Origin: a marine actinobacterium PHSC20C1
Lineage (GTDB): Bacteria; Actinomycetota; Actinomycetes; Actinomycetales; Microbacteriaceae
Assembly: GCA_000153145.1 (NCBI GenBank)
Contig: CH672415.1
Location: 1,364,750 to 1,428,749, forward strand
Length of the DNA stretch: 64,000 bases
Direction: 5' to 3'
Under the pieces are notes generated by a model. That model was given only the letters and a program-made list of their open reading frames with translations, searched no databases and had not been told where the DNA came from. The position numbers were made by a program, and so were the translations under genes. Positions 36,087 to 43,755 of the stretch are shown here, in pieces. Each line of letters begins with the position of its first letter. Positions within the stretch are counted from its first letter, which is position 1.

Positions 36087-36860
36087 CTAGTGCAATCTCT
36101 CCCAATCAAGCCGGTTGTCCCAGGAGTAGCGGTAATAGTCAGCAAACTTCAGCTCGGATGCTGCAGCCTCATCCACAATCACCGTGACCGTTGAGTGCAA
36201 CTGAACTGCTGATCCCGGCAAGCTCGCCGTCACCGGCCCCTCGACAGCACCCGCGAGCGCCGCCGCTTTGGCCTCACCAAACGCAAGAAGCACCAAATGT
36301 TTTGCCCGCTGAATCGTACCGAGCCCCTGAGTGACACAGTGTGTAGGCACGTCGTCAAGAGAATTGAAGAAACGCGCGTTATCGAGACGAGTCTGTTTCG
36401 TCAGCGTCTTCACGCGAGTAAGCGACGCAAAAGATGACCCCGGCTCGTTGAACCCGATGTGCCCTGTTGAGCCGATGCCTAAGATCTGCAAGTCGATTCC
36501 CCCTGCGGCAATAATTGCACTCTCATAGTCGTCACCCGCGGTCTCGATCGGCCCACTCTCAGCCGGTACTTGCACGAGCGCCGGCGTCAACCCGAGCGGC
36601 TCAACCACTTCGCGCGTGATCACCGAGCGGTAGCTTTCGGGATGCCCAGCAGGCAATCCGACATACTCATCGAGAGCGAACCCCCGCACAGCACTCAGGT
36701 CGAGGCCGCGAGCCGCGAGTGCAGACCACGTTGTTAGCGGTGTCGACCCGGTTGCTAAACCCAGTACGGCATCCGGAGTTCTTCGAATGAGTGCCTCGAT
36801 CAGGTCGGCAGCAACCTCGCCTGCCGCCTGCTTCGATTCAACTATTACTACCTCTGCCAT
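36087..36860 (-). CDS. nagB: Glucosamine-6-phosphate deaminase
   Basis: A 257-residue enzyme converting GlcN-6-P to fructose-6-P and ammonia. Motifs: VLGLATGSTPLTTWSALA (phosphate loop), FALDEYVGLPAGHPESYRSV (catalytic Asp) and LGIGSTGHIGFNEPGSSFAS (His and Glu of the active-site lid). Full length. It lies 31 bp after the ROK kinase gene in the amino-sugar operon and links the pathway to glycolysis. Confidence 0.95.
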   Translation of the reverse strand: MAEVVIVESKQAAGEVAADLIEALIRRTPDAVLGLATGSTPLTTWSALAARGLDLSAVRGFALDEYVGLPAGHPESYRSVITREVVEPLGLTPALVQVPAESGPIETAGDDYESAIIAAGGIDLQILGIGSTGHIGFNEPGSSFASLTRVKTLTKQTRLDNARFFNSLDDVPTHCVTQGLGTIQRAKHLVLLAFGEAKAAALAGAVEGPVTASLPGSAVQLHSTVTVIVDEAAASELKFADYYRYSWDNRLDWERLH

Positions 36861-36891
36861 GTCACTGCCCTCTCACGCCTGTCCTCGGCGT

Positions 36892-37806
36892 TCATTTGTT
36901 CTCTTCGATGCTCACCATCGCGGCACCAACAGCTGCAGCAGGGAACCCTGCCGGCAAGCCGTGCACGCGTCCACTCAACCCGATCGAGGCGAGGAATGCT
37001 GAACTGGTCTCCCAGCGTGCAAGTGTCGCGCGTACATCCTCAAGCAAATCGTCAAGAGTACTGACACCACCGCCCAACACCACAGAATCTACATCGATAG
37101 TGAGAACGAGCAAGCGCACCGCCGACGCTACATTCTCAACAAGTTGCGAACGTACCTCAATCGCGACACGGTCGCCCGAGGCCGCCGCCGCAAAGAGATC
37201 CGTCGTCGGCTGATCAGAGCCTGTTGGCCACATGCGCGCAACCCCTGACCCTGAAGCAACCGTTTCGAGACAGCCGCGCTGACCGCATGGGCACTCAATG
37301 CCGTTCGGATCGATGGGCACATGACCAATCTCGCCCGCAGCGCCCCGAGCACCGCGCCATAATTTTCCGCCAAGCACAAGACCAGCGGCGAGACCGGTAC
37401 CCAAGTTGAGGAACGCCATTGAGTGACTCGAATCAGTCTCCAAGAGATGAAATGCTCCGAGCGCTGCCGCGTTGACATCGTTGTCGATACTTACGCTGCG
37501 TCCGAGTCGCGCATCAAGCTCGGCACCAAGGTCGAGGCCATCAATCGCAAGATTCACCGCGTGCGAGACACGACCATCCACCACTGTTCCCGGAATCCCG
37601 ATGCCAATGCTCGTGAAATCGATCAGGCTCACACCAACACGATCGGCCAACTCCTCGAGCGCCTGAACAGTCGACGACACAAGGGCGACGGGACCGATGC
37701 CGGAACGAACCCGAACCTGCCCAGCAATCGCTCCCTGCTCGTCGATGGCAACGGCATCCGTTTTAGTCCCGCCGATATCGACACCGACCTTATAGAGCGG
37801 AGTCAC
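36892..37806 (-). CDS. ROK-family sugar kinase (probable N-acetylglucosamine kinase)
   Basis: A 304-residue ASKHA kinase. Phosphate motif 1 is GVDIGGTKTDAVAIDEQG; the catalytic Asp lies in SVSIDNDVNAAALGAFHLL; the zinc/ROK signature is GEIGHVPIDPNGIECPCGQR then GCLETVASG. No helix-turn-helix is present, so it is an enzyme. The position between sugar permeases and nagB suggests it phosphorylates imported GlcNAc to GlcNAc-6-P for NagA. Glucokinase activity is an alternative. The GTG start overlaps the permease stop by 4 nt. Confidence 0.85.
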   Translation of the reverse strand: MTPLYKVGVDIGGTKTDAVAIDEQGAIAGQVRVRSGIGPVALVSSTVQALEELADRVGVSLIDFTSIGIGIPGTVVDGRVSHAVNLAIDGLDLGAELDARLGRSVSIDNDVNAAALGAFHLLETDSSHSMAFLNLGTGLAAGLVLGGKLWRGARGAAGEIGHVPIDPNGIECPCGQRGCLETVASGSGVARMWPTGSDQPTTDLFAAAASGDRVAIEVRSQLVENVASAVRLLVLTIDVDSVVLGGGVSTLDDLLEDVRATLARWETSSAFLASIGLSGRVHGLPAGFPAAAVGAAMVSIEENK

Positions 37807-38717
37807 CCCTTCACCGCCCCCGAAACGAGACCGCTGGTCATCCGGCCCTGAACGATCAAGAAGAAGACGATTACGGGGATCGCCATCAAGGTTGAGCCGG
37901 CCATAATTGCGGCCCAGTTAGTGGTGCCGTTCGCAATCTGGAACGTGCGCAACCACACCGGTAGCGTCATCATCTCTGGCCGAGAGTTCACGACAAGAGC
38001 GAGCAAGAACTCGTTCCAGGCCTGAATAAAGCCGAAGACGCCAGTGGCAACGAGGCCCGGTGCCAGCAGAGGCAGGGTGATCCTCCAAAAGGCACCAGAA
38101 CGCGACAGCCCATCGATCATCGCCGCCTCTTCAAGTTCGACGGGAACACCGTTCACAAAACCGCGAAGAGTCCAGATCGTGAAGGGCAACACCGTCGCAA
38201 CATACACAATCGTGAGACCCATAATCGTGTTGAGCAGAGACCAGCTATCGAGTACCCGATAGGTCGACACGATCATGGCTTCCGCCGGAATCATCTGCAC
38301 AATCAGGATCGTCAGGATGAATCCCTTACGACTTTTGAATCGAAAACGAGTGACCGCAAGCGACGCCAAAAAGGCGAAGACTAGAGCGATCACAACGGTC
38401 GACACCGTGACCACCACCGAATTGCCGAGCGCTGGCATGAACTGCGAGCGCGTCGTATCGAACAGCACAGTTTCGTAGTTGCGCAGCGTGAAGTTCTGCG
38501 GCCAGAAATTAACCTCTGACCCGATTATTTCGTTATTGGGCTGAAACGAGGTCTGCACCATCCAGTAGACGGGGAAGATCGAGAACGCCGTGACCACTGC
38601 CGCGAGCGCGCTCAAGACGACCTTGGTGACTCGGCGTGACACTGAACCCGGGCGAGGCGGGGCTTTCGCCCGAGACCTGGCTGCTGACGTCACTCGCGAC
38701 GCTGTTGAAACACTCAC
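37803..38717 (-). CDS. Sugar ABC transporter permease, MalG-type
   Basis: A 304-residue permease. The coupling loop is ELEEAAMIDGLSRSGAFWRI, followed by TLPLLAPGLVATGVFGFIQA and WNEFLLALVVN, typical of carbohydrate permeases of the CUT1 family. The GTG at 38717 is chosen because AAGGAGG lies 6-7 nt upstream and GTGA overlaps the stop of the partner permease; the longer frame would run 70 codons into that gene. A basic leader of ~30 residues precedes the first helix. Confidence 0.9.
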   Translation of the reverse strand: MSVSTASRVTSAARSRAKAPPRPGSVSRRVTKVVLSALAAVVTAFSIFPVYWMVQTSFQPNNEIIGSEVNFWPQNFTLRNYETVLFDTTRSQFMPALGNSVVVTVSTVVIALVFAFLASLAVTRFRFKSRKGFILTILIVQMIPAEAMIVSTYRVLDSWSLLNTIMGLTIVYVATVLPFTIWTLRGFVNGVPVELEEAAMIDGLSRSGAFWRITLPLLAPGLVATGVFGFIQAWNEFLLALVVNSRPEMMTLPVWLRTFQIANGTTNWAAIMAGSTLMAIPVIVFFLIVQGRMTSGLVSGAVKG

Positions 38718-39700
38718 AGCTCTTCCTCCTTGATGCTTTGACGAACGTAGTAGAACGAGATCGCGGTAATCACGATCACGGTGATGACCGCAATCGCACC
38801 ACCGGTGCCGTACTCCCCTGTTCCTAGCGAGTTTTGATAGATGTAGACGCCCAAAGTCGAGGTCTGTTCCTTGATGCCCCCGATTCCCTGCAGAGCAAAA
38901 ATCTGAGTGAAGACGCGAAGATCCCAAATGATTTGCAGGATGAAGACCACGAGGAAGATGGAACGCAAGTACGGGAAAATGATGAGCCTGAAGCGCTGCA
39001 CCGGTCCCGCACCATCCAATTGCGAAGCCTCAAGCACTTCATCGGGCACCTGAGTTAGCCCGGCGTACACCGTGAACACAACGAACGGGATTGCTCCCCA
39101 GATCACAATCAAAGCGGCAACAAAGAAGAAGCTGAGCGGCTCGATGAGCCACGAATGACCGATGTAATCGAGACCAAACCAGCGAGTGAGGACGTAATTC
39201 ACCACGCCGTAACCGGTGTCGAACATCCACCCCCACACGATCGTGGCCGTCAATGCTGGCATTGCCCAAGCCAACAAGAGCCCGATCGAAAGTACGAGCC
39301 GCATAACTTTACCGAGGGCATTCATCAGTAGGGCGATCAACGTGCCCATCACCATAGTGCTGACGACGCACACCGCAGCAAACGCAAAACTACGGAACAT
39401 GACCAGCCAAAAGGCCTGATCGGTCAGGACCTCGACATAGTTGTCGAAGCCGATGAACGGAGACGGTGCGCCAAAAACTTGAGCGCGACCGAACTCCTGA
39501 AACGACATGATCACGAGTTGGATGAGCGGCCAGCCAACAACCGCGGCCAGCACTGCGGTCGCAGGAACAAGCAAAGAATAGGGTGTGAACTGCGCGCGTG
39601 GCTTCTTTACCGCACGCTGACTGCCCCGCTGCGATGGTGCAACAAGGCGGTCACCGTCGACATCGCCTGGTGCGACATCGAGTGAAGTGTTCGGTGACAT
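38714..39700 (-). CDS. Sugar ABC transporter permease, MalF-type
   Basis: A 328-residue CUT1 permease with six helices after a ~40-residue hydrophilic leader. The first helix is YSLLVPATAVLAAVVGWPLI. The coupling loop is EVLEASQLDGAGPVQRFRLI followed by IFPYLRSIFLVVFILQIIWD. The ATG at 39700 has CGGGAG upstream. It pairs with the MalG-type permease, while the ATPase is not in the cluster; a shared MsiK-like ATPase encoded elsewhere is the usual solution in actinobacteria. Confidence 0.9.
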   Translation of the reverse strand: MSPNTSLDVAPGDVDGDRLVAPSQRGSQRAVKKPRAQFTPYSLLVPATAVLAAVVGWPLIQLVIMSFQEFGRAQVFGAPSPFIGFDNYVEVLTDQAFWLVMFRSFAFAAVCVVSTMVMGTLIALLMNALGKVMRLVLSIGLLLAWAMPALTATIVWGWMFDTGYGVVNYVLTRWFGLDYIGHSWLIEPLSFFFVAALIVIWGAIPFVVFTVYAGLTQVPDEVLEASQLDGAGPVQRFRLIIFPYLRSIFLVVFILQIIWDLRVFTQIFALQGIGGIKEQTSTLGVYIYQNSLGTGEYGTGGAIAVITVIVITAISFYYVRQSIKEEEL

Positions 39701-39738
39701 GAGAGCTCCCGGATAATATTGGACTGTGCCTCGAACCT

Positions 39739-39754
39739 TTTCCTAGGGCGATGG
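39739..39754. repeat. 16-bp repeat, copy A
   Basis: TTTCCTAGGGCGATGG is identical to the copy at 41115-41130. It lies in the gap upstream of the MalF-type permease gene. It contains the palindrome CCTAGG. Could be a regulatory or duplication trace. Confidence 0.5.
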
Positions 39755-39763
39755 CAACGAAAT

Positions 39764-39803
39764 GGGTGCTCGACCCGGTCATGCGCGACCGAGCCGAGCA
39801 CCC
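39764..39803. terminator. Hairpin between binding-protein and permease genes
   Basis: GGGTGCTCG (39764-39772) pairs with CGAGCACCC (39795-39803), with GGTC/GACC continuing inside. TTTT follows on the plus strand; on the operon (minus) strand ATTTCG follows. In the gap after the binding-protein gene, it likely stabilises or partly terminates its transcript. Confidence 0.6.
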
Positions 39804-39839
39804 TTTTGCTAGAGCCTGTGCCGTTTCCGGCCGAGCTGG

Positions 39840-41105
39840 CTAACCGTTGAGAATGCTGTCAATCTTCGCGTCGAGATCCTTTGCGAGCGAGGCGACATCG
39901 CCACCCTGAGCGATCTGCACGAAGAAGTCGGTGAGTGCACCCGAAGCTTCAACGTCAGCCCACTTGGGGGATGGTGGGGTCAGTCGTGCTGCACCGGCAG
40001 CTTCAGAGATTGCCGCGGCAACCTCATCCGTTCCCAGGGTGTCAGCGAGTGACAGCTTGGCCGGCACGAGGCCATTGGCCCCATAGATTTCTTGGAAGCC
40101 ATCACTCAGGATGATCGCCAAAGCCTTCTTGGCGAGTTCGGGGTGAGCCGACTTTGCCGAGACGGCAATGTTCGATCCACCAGCGAAGACCTGAGCTGCG
40201 CCACCATCTTTACCTGGCATGGCGTAGACGCCGAGGTTTGCTTCCTCATCGGGGCAACCAGGGGTTTCTGCGTCAAGTGGAGCAAGAATCGACCACTTCA
40301 CCCAGCTCGGAGCCGACAACTGAAGGGTGGTTCCCTCACAGTAGCCAACCTGGGGGTTGGTTTCATTGGCATCCTTCGGAGCGCGCGAGGCGTTCGTCAT
40401 GACGTCTTGGACCTGCTTGAGCCCGGCAATCGACCCAGGTGACGAGAACTGTGACTTCCAGCCGCTGCTTTCGAACGTGGCAACTTCGCCACCGTTTTCC
40501 CAGATGAAGGGAAGGGCGTTGTACCAGTCTTGGCCAGGCCACCAGATTCCCGATGCGCCCGGGTTAGCTTCTGCCAGTGCTTCACCGTTACTGACGTACT
40601 CATCGAGCGTGGTCGGAACACTCAGTCCTGCTGCTGCGAGCGCGTCCTTCTTGTAGAACACGAGGCGCGAGCCCGAGTAGAGCGGTGCCGCGTAGAACTT
40701 ACCGTCGTACGATCCAGCCTCAACGAAACCGGGAAGTAGGTCGTCGCCACCGAGAGCGTCGTAGTCAGCAGTCAAGTCGAGGAATGCGCCCGCCGAAGTG
40801 AATGCTGCTGCTTGAGTGTTACCGACCTCAACGAGGTCGGGGCTGTCGCTACCGGAGAGGTTTGTCGTGAGCAGGTCGACGAGACCGCCCCACGCCTGCT
40901 CTTCGATCGTGAGTGTCGAACCGGGATTTTCTGACTCAAAAGTGTCGATCAGGTAGTCACGGGCCTCTTGAGGCGTATCCGTTCCGACCAGCCACACGCG
41001 CAAATCACCAGTTGCTGATTCGCCGCTGCCGCCGTCACCCGCTGAACAACTCGCGAGAGCCAACGCTGCCACGACGCCAAGCGCCGCGATGCTGAGTTTC
41101 CTCAA
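39840..41105 (-). CDS. Sugar ABC transporter substrate-binding lipoprotein
   Basis: A 421-residue family 1 solute-binding protein. The signal peptide LRKLSIAALGVVAALAL ends with lipobox ASC. The mature protein has GDLRVWLVGTDTPQEARDYL, then PDLVEVGNTQAAAFTSAGAF and GIWWPGQDWYNALPFIWENG. It resembles binding proteins for N,N'-diacetylchitobiose and GlcNAc (NgcE/DasA type); this specificity is supported by the nag genes around it. The start is TTG with AGGAAAGG upstream. Confidence 0.88.
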   Translation of the reverse strand: MRKLSIAALGVVAALALASCSAGDGGSGESATGDLRVWLVGTDTPQEARDYLIDTFESENPGSTLTIEEQAWGGLVDLLTTNLSGSDSPDLVEVGNTQAAAFTSAGAFLDLTADYDALGGDDLLPGFVEAGSYDGKFYAAPLYSGSRLVFYKKDALAAAGLSVPTTLDEYVSNGEALAEANPGASGIWWPGQDWYNALPFIWENGGEVATFESSGWKSQFSSPGSIAGLKQVQDVMTNASRAPKDANETNPQVGYCEGTTLQLSAPSWVKWSILAPLDAETPGCPDEEANLGVYAMPGKDGGAAQVFAGGSNIAVSAKSAHPELAKKALAIILSDGFQEIYGANGLVPAKLSLADTLGTDEVAAAISEAAGAARLTPPSPKWADVEASGALTDFFVQIAQGGDVASLAKDLDAKIDSILNG

Positions 41106-41114
41106 TGTGTTTCC

Positions 41115-41130
41115 TTTCCTAGGGCGATGG
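41115..41130. repeat. 16-bp repeat, copy B
   Basis: Identical to 39739-39754. It stands directly upstream of the ribosome-binding site of the binding-protein gene, so on the minus strand it reads CCATCGCCCTAGGAAA before the coding region. Confidence 0.5.
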
Positions 41131-41172
41131 TGCCAGCGGAAGACTGGACACCTCGTGGTGCATGGAGCCCGA

Positions 41173-42312
41173 CTATGAGACTCCGAGTTGCCCAGAGAGC
41201 ACCATCACGGCTGCGCCGCGCATGACAATGTCCTCTCCGAGCGCTGTCATCCGCACGCTTAGATCGCCATGGAATTTGGCCATCGTTCGCGCGCGGAGCG
41301 TCTCGACGGTGGCAGCTTTAAGCCCACCCTCAAGAAGTTGGGTCGGACCGCTCAATACGATCTCCGAGAGATTGAGGGCACCGACGACGGGGGCAAGCGC
41401 AATACCGAGGCGTTGCCCTGCCTCTGCTAAGACTGTGTTTCGTCCGTGATCGTCGGATGCGGCGGCTAGGGCTGCATCCAATCGGGGTGCCGCGAGCCAC
41501 GTCTCCAAGCACCCGATCTTGCCGCAGGCGCACTCCATGCCGCCATCCGTTCCGACGACAACGTGGCCGATTTCTCCGGCCGCAAAAGTACTACCGAAGA
41601 GAGGGATGCCCCCAAGCAAGAGTCCGGCACCCACACCGTGACCGACCTTGACAAGCATCATGTCGCTCGCCGCACCACCAAAGCTGTGTTCGGCGAGCGC
41701 CGCAACGTTGGCGTCGTTGGCGACGACAACGGGAAGTTCAAACTGTTCGGTGAGCATGCGCTGGAGCGGAAGGTCAGTCCAGCCAAGGTTGGGAGCACTC
41801 AGTACGACTCCTGCGAGATCGACGACTCCAGGCGATCCGATACCGATACCGAGCACGGGTCGCGTAACGCACGCGAGGAGCGCTTCCACGAGCGCGATGA
41901 CTTTGGCGGTTGCTTCGGCACCGGTGCTGTCGGCCAACGGAATCTCTCGACGGTGGCGGATGCCTCCGTGCAAGTCCATGACCGCACCGCGGAACGTGCC
42001 GTAGTCGCTGAGGTCGACTCCCACGATGTCGAATGCTTCTGAGTTGAGTTTGAGCATGGTGGCCGGCTTACCTGGGCGACTACCTTCGCGCTGTCCTGTT
42101 TCGATGACAAGACCGTCGACGATGAGTTCGGCGACAAGGTCGGAAATGGTGACCCTGGTCAGCCCGGTTTCGCGGGCGATGTCGGCACGGCTGAGTTCGC
42201 CTTGACGGTAGAGGGTTTGCAGCACGAGTGAGCGATTGTGGTTTCGTGCGTGCTCCGGAAGCACTTTTGCCGTAGGCCGTAGTGCTTTTCCGTTCGTGAA
42301 CCCCATTGTCAT
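41173..42312 (-). CDS. ROK-family transcriptional regulator (NagC/XylR-like)
   Basis: A 379-residue regulator. An N-terminal winged helix-turn-helix (residues ~25-85: LSRADIARETGLTRVTISDL) precedes a ROK domain with the zinc-type signature GEIGHVVVGTDGGMECACGK then IGCLETWLA. It heads the amino-sugar transport operon, 67 bp before the binding-protein gene. It probably represses transport and catabolic genes until an amino sugar or its phosphate binds. A likely operator is directly upstream of its own start. Confidence 0.88.
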   Translation of the reverse strand: MTMGFTNGKALRPTAKVLPEHARNHNRSLVLQTLYRQGELSRADIARETGLTRVTISDLVAELIVDGLVIETGQREGSRPGKPATMLKLNSEAFDIVGVDLSDYGTFRGAVMDLHGGIRHRREIPLADSTGAEATAKVIALVEALLACVTRPVLGIGIGSPGVVDLAGVVLSAPNLGWTDLPLQRMLTEQFELPVVVANDANVAALAEHSFGGAASDMMLVKVGHGVGAGLLLGGIPLFGSTFAAGEIGHVVVGTDGGMECACGKIGCLETWLAAPRLDAALAAASDDHGRNTVLAEAGQRLGIALAPVVGALNLSEIVLSGPTQLLEGGLKAATVETLRARTMAKFHGDLSVRMTALGEDIVMRGAAVMVLSGQLGVS

Positions 42313-42317
42313 GTTTG

Positions 42318-42338
42318 TTAGTAAACTTTACGAACTAA
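42318..42338. promoter_or_regulatory. Candidate ROK operator upstream of the regulator gene
   Basis: TTAGTAAACTTTACGAACTAA (21 bp; arms TTAGT/ACTAA) starts 6 bp upstream of the ROK regulator gene. Inverted TTAGT..ACTAA arms with A/T-rich inner bases resemble XylR-type ROK operators. It would allow autoregulation. The site also faces the FMN-binding lipoprotein gene, whose start is ~130 bp to the right. Confidence 0.5.
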
Positions 42339-42470
42339 AGATTTGCAACCCTTACGGCGAAATTGTTACCAAGCGATGAGGTCGCTTTTGTCGCCATTCT
42401 CAGAAGAACTCCAGCCTCCCGTCAGGCTTACTCGGGCATACTGAACACTCGCCACCTGACTTGGAGCTAC

Positions 42471-42911
42471 ATGCGCAGCCTTAACGAAAACAAGACCGCC
42501 GTTGCCCTCTTCGCTGGCGTCACCCTCGTGGGCGCACTCTCCGCGTGCTCCTCCCCCAGCACAGGCGCCGACGTCTCGGCTGCTGACGCCGGTGCCCCAA
42601 CCACCAACGGCGACTACACCGACGGCACGTACACCGAGACGGGTAACTACCAATCGCCCAACGGCACCGAGCAAGTGGATGTCACCCTCACCCTCGAGAG
42701 CAACATCATCACCGAAGTGAACGTCGTCGGATTCGGCGAAAGCCCCAACTCGATGCAATTTCAGGGCGAATTCATCGACGGAATCGCGGCCGAAGTCGTG
42801 GGCAAAAATATCGATGAGCTCTCTGTCGACAAAGTTGCCGGCTCATCCCTGACAAGCGGCGGATTCAACAAGGCCGTCGAAGCGATTAAGGCAGACGCCC
42901 TCGCCGAGTAA
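42471..42911 (+). CDS. FMN-binding domain lipoprotein
   Basis: A 146-residue exported protein. The signal peptide ends in lipobox LSAC (Cys26). A Ser/Ala/Thr linker leads to one FMN_bind domain (~48-146): YTDGTYTETGNYQSPNGTEQ then TEVNVVGFGESPNSMQFQGE. The segment VAGSSLTSGG (122-131) aligns with the flavinylation site SGATLTS of NqrC/RnfG-like proteins, making Ser126 the likely FMN-ester residue. The ATG at 42471 has GGAG 5 nt upstream; the longer frame lacks a signal peptide. It is followed at once by the ApbE frame and the NqrB-like gene, forming an electron-transfer module outside the membrane. Confidence 0.88.
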   Translation: MRSLNENKTAVALFAGVTLVGALSACSSPSTGADVSAADAGAPTTNGDYTDGTYTETGNYQSPNGTEQVDVTLTLESNIITEVNVVGFGESPNSMQFQGEFIDGIAAEVVGKNIDELSVDKVAGSSLTSGGFNKAVEAIKADALAE

Positions 42912-43755
42912 ACAGTTTGAAGCTATAGGCGCGCCCTGGCAGATAGATACGACACAGCCGCTCAGCGCTGAAGCCGCGGGCGCGATAGCGGACCGTATCG
43001 AAACTTTCGACCGCACCTATTCGCGATTTCGCGAGGATTCCCTCGTCGCGACGATCGCCCGCACACCGGGAACATACCGTTTTCCCCCGGATGCTCCGCC
43101 GATGTTTGAGCTCTACCAACGGCTCTACGACGCCACCGCCGGGGCACTGAGCCCGCTCGTAGGTCGCGCGCTCGAAGAACTTGGCTATGACCGCACCTAT
43201 TCCCTGCAACCAAACAGCAACCGCACTCGAGTGCCGGAATGGCGCGAAGCCATCAGTTGGAACGGCACAGAACTCACAACCTTTACCCCTGCAATCCTCG
43301 ACGTTGGGGCCGCCGGAAAGGGTTACCTCGTTGATCTCGTAGCCGAGGTGCTCGCCGAATACGGCGTCGACGTCGCAACAATTGACGCGAGTGGAGACAT
43401 CTTGCACCTCGGCGAAGACGAACTGCGGGTTGCTTTAGAGCATCCACTCGACACGAGCAAAGCCATAGGCGTGGTGTCAGTGCGCAATCAGGCGATTTGC
43501 GCCTCGGCACCTAACCGGCGCGCATGGGCGGGACTTCACCACATTCTGGATGCCCGCACCGGACTCCCCACAGACCGCATCATCGCCACGTGGGCGATCG
43601 CACCGACTGCACTCGAAGCTGATGGGCTTGCGACCGCCCTCTTCTTCGCCGAACCGGCCGCTCTGGCCACCGAATTCGAGTTCGAGTGGGTGCGCATGTT
43701 TTCGACAGGCCGAGTAGAGTACTCGCCAGATATCAACGGAGAGCTGTTCCTATGA
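42910..43755 (+). CDS. apbE: ApbE-like FAD:protein FMN transferase, start codon missing at the conserved N-terminus
   Basis: The frame is open from 42853 to 43755. Homology starts right after the upstream stop: KQFEAIGAPWQIDT, then IETFDRTYSRFREDSL, AILDVGAAGKGYLVDLVAEV, IDASGDILHLG and HHILDARTGLPTDR, then APTALEADGLATALFFAEP. These are the ApbE blocks that bind FAD and magnesium. The first ATG in frame is 43102, which would remove ~64 conserved residues; no ATG, GTG, TTG or CTG lies before it. The bases GAGTAAACAG would become GAGTGAAACAG, a normal GTGA overlap, with one more G. So it may be a recent deletion, a sequencing error, a rare start, or a frameshift fusion. No signal peptide is seen. 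Confidence 0.75.
   Translation, partial: KQFEAIGAPWQIDTTQPLSAEAAGAIADRIETFDRTYSRFREDSLVATIARTPGTYRFPPDAPPMFELYQRLYDATAGALSPLVGRALEELGYDRTYSLQPNSNRTRVPEWREAISWNGTELTTFTPAILDVGAAGKGYLVDLVAEVLAEYGVDVATIDASGDILHLGEDELRVALEHPLDTSKAIGVVSVRNQAICASAPNRRAWAGLHHILDARTGLPTDRIIATWAIAPTALEADGLATALFFAEPAALATEFEFEWVRMFSTGRVEYSPDINGELFL

Noticed and set aside
38718-38927. Longer start of the MalG-type permease
   Set aside because: The extra 70 residues overlap the partner permease gene, are His/Arg/Ser-rich without a family match, and a perfect AAGGAGG precedes the GTG at 38717.
43102-43755. Reading apbE simply from the ATG at 43102
   Set aside because: It would cut off about 64 residues that match the conserved ApbE N-terminus, and no good ribosome-binding site precedes it; kept only as a fallback.
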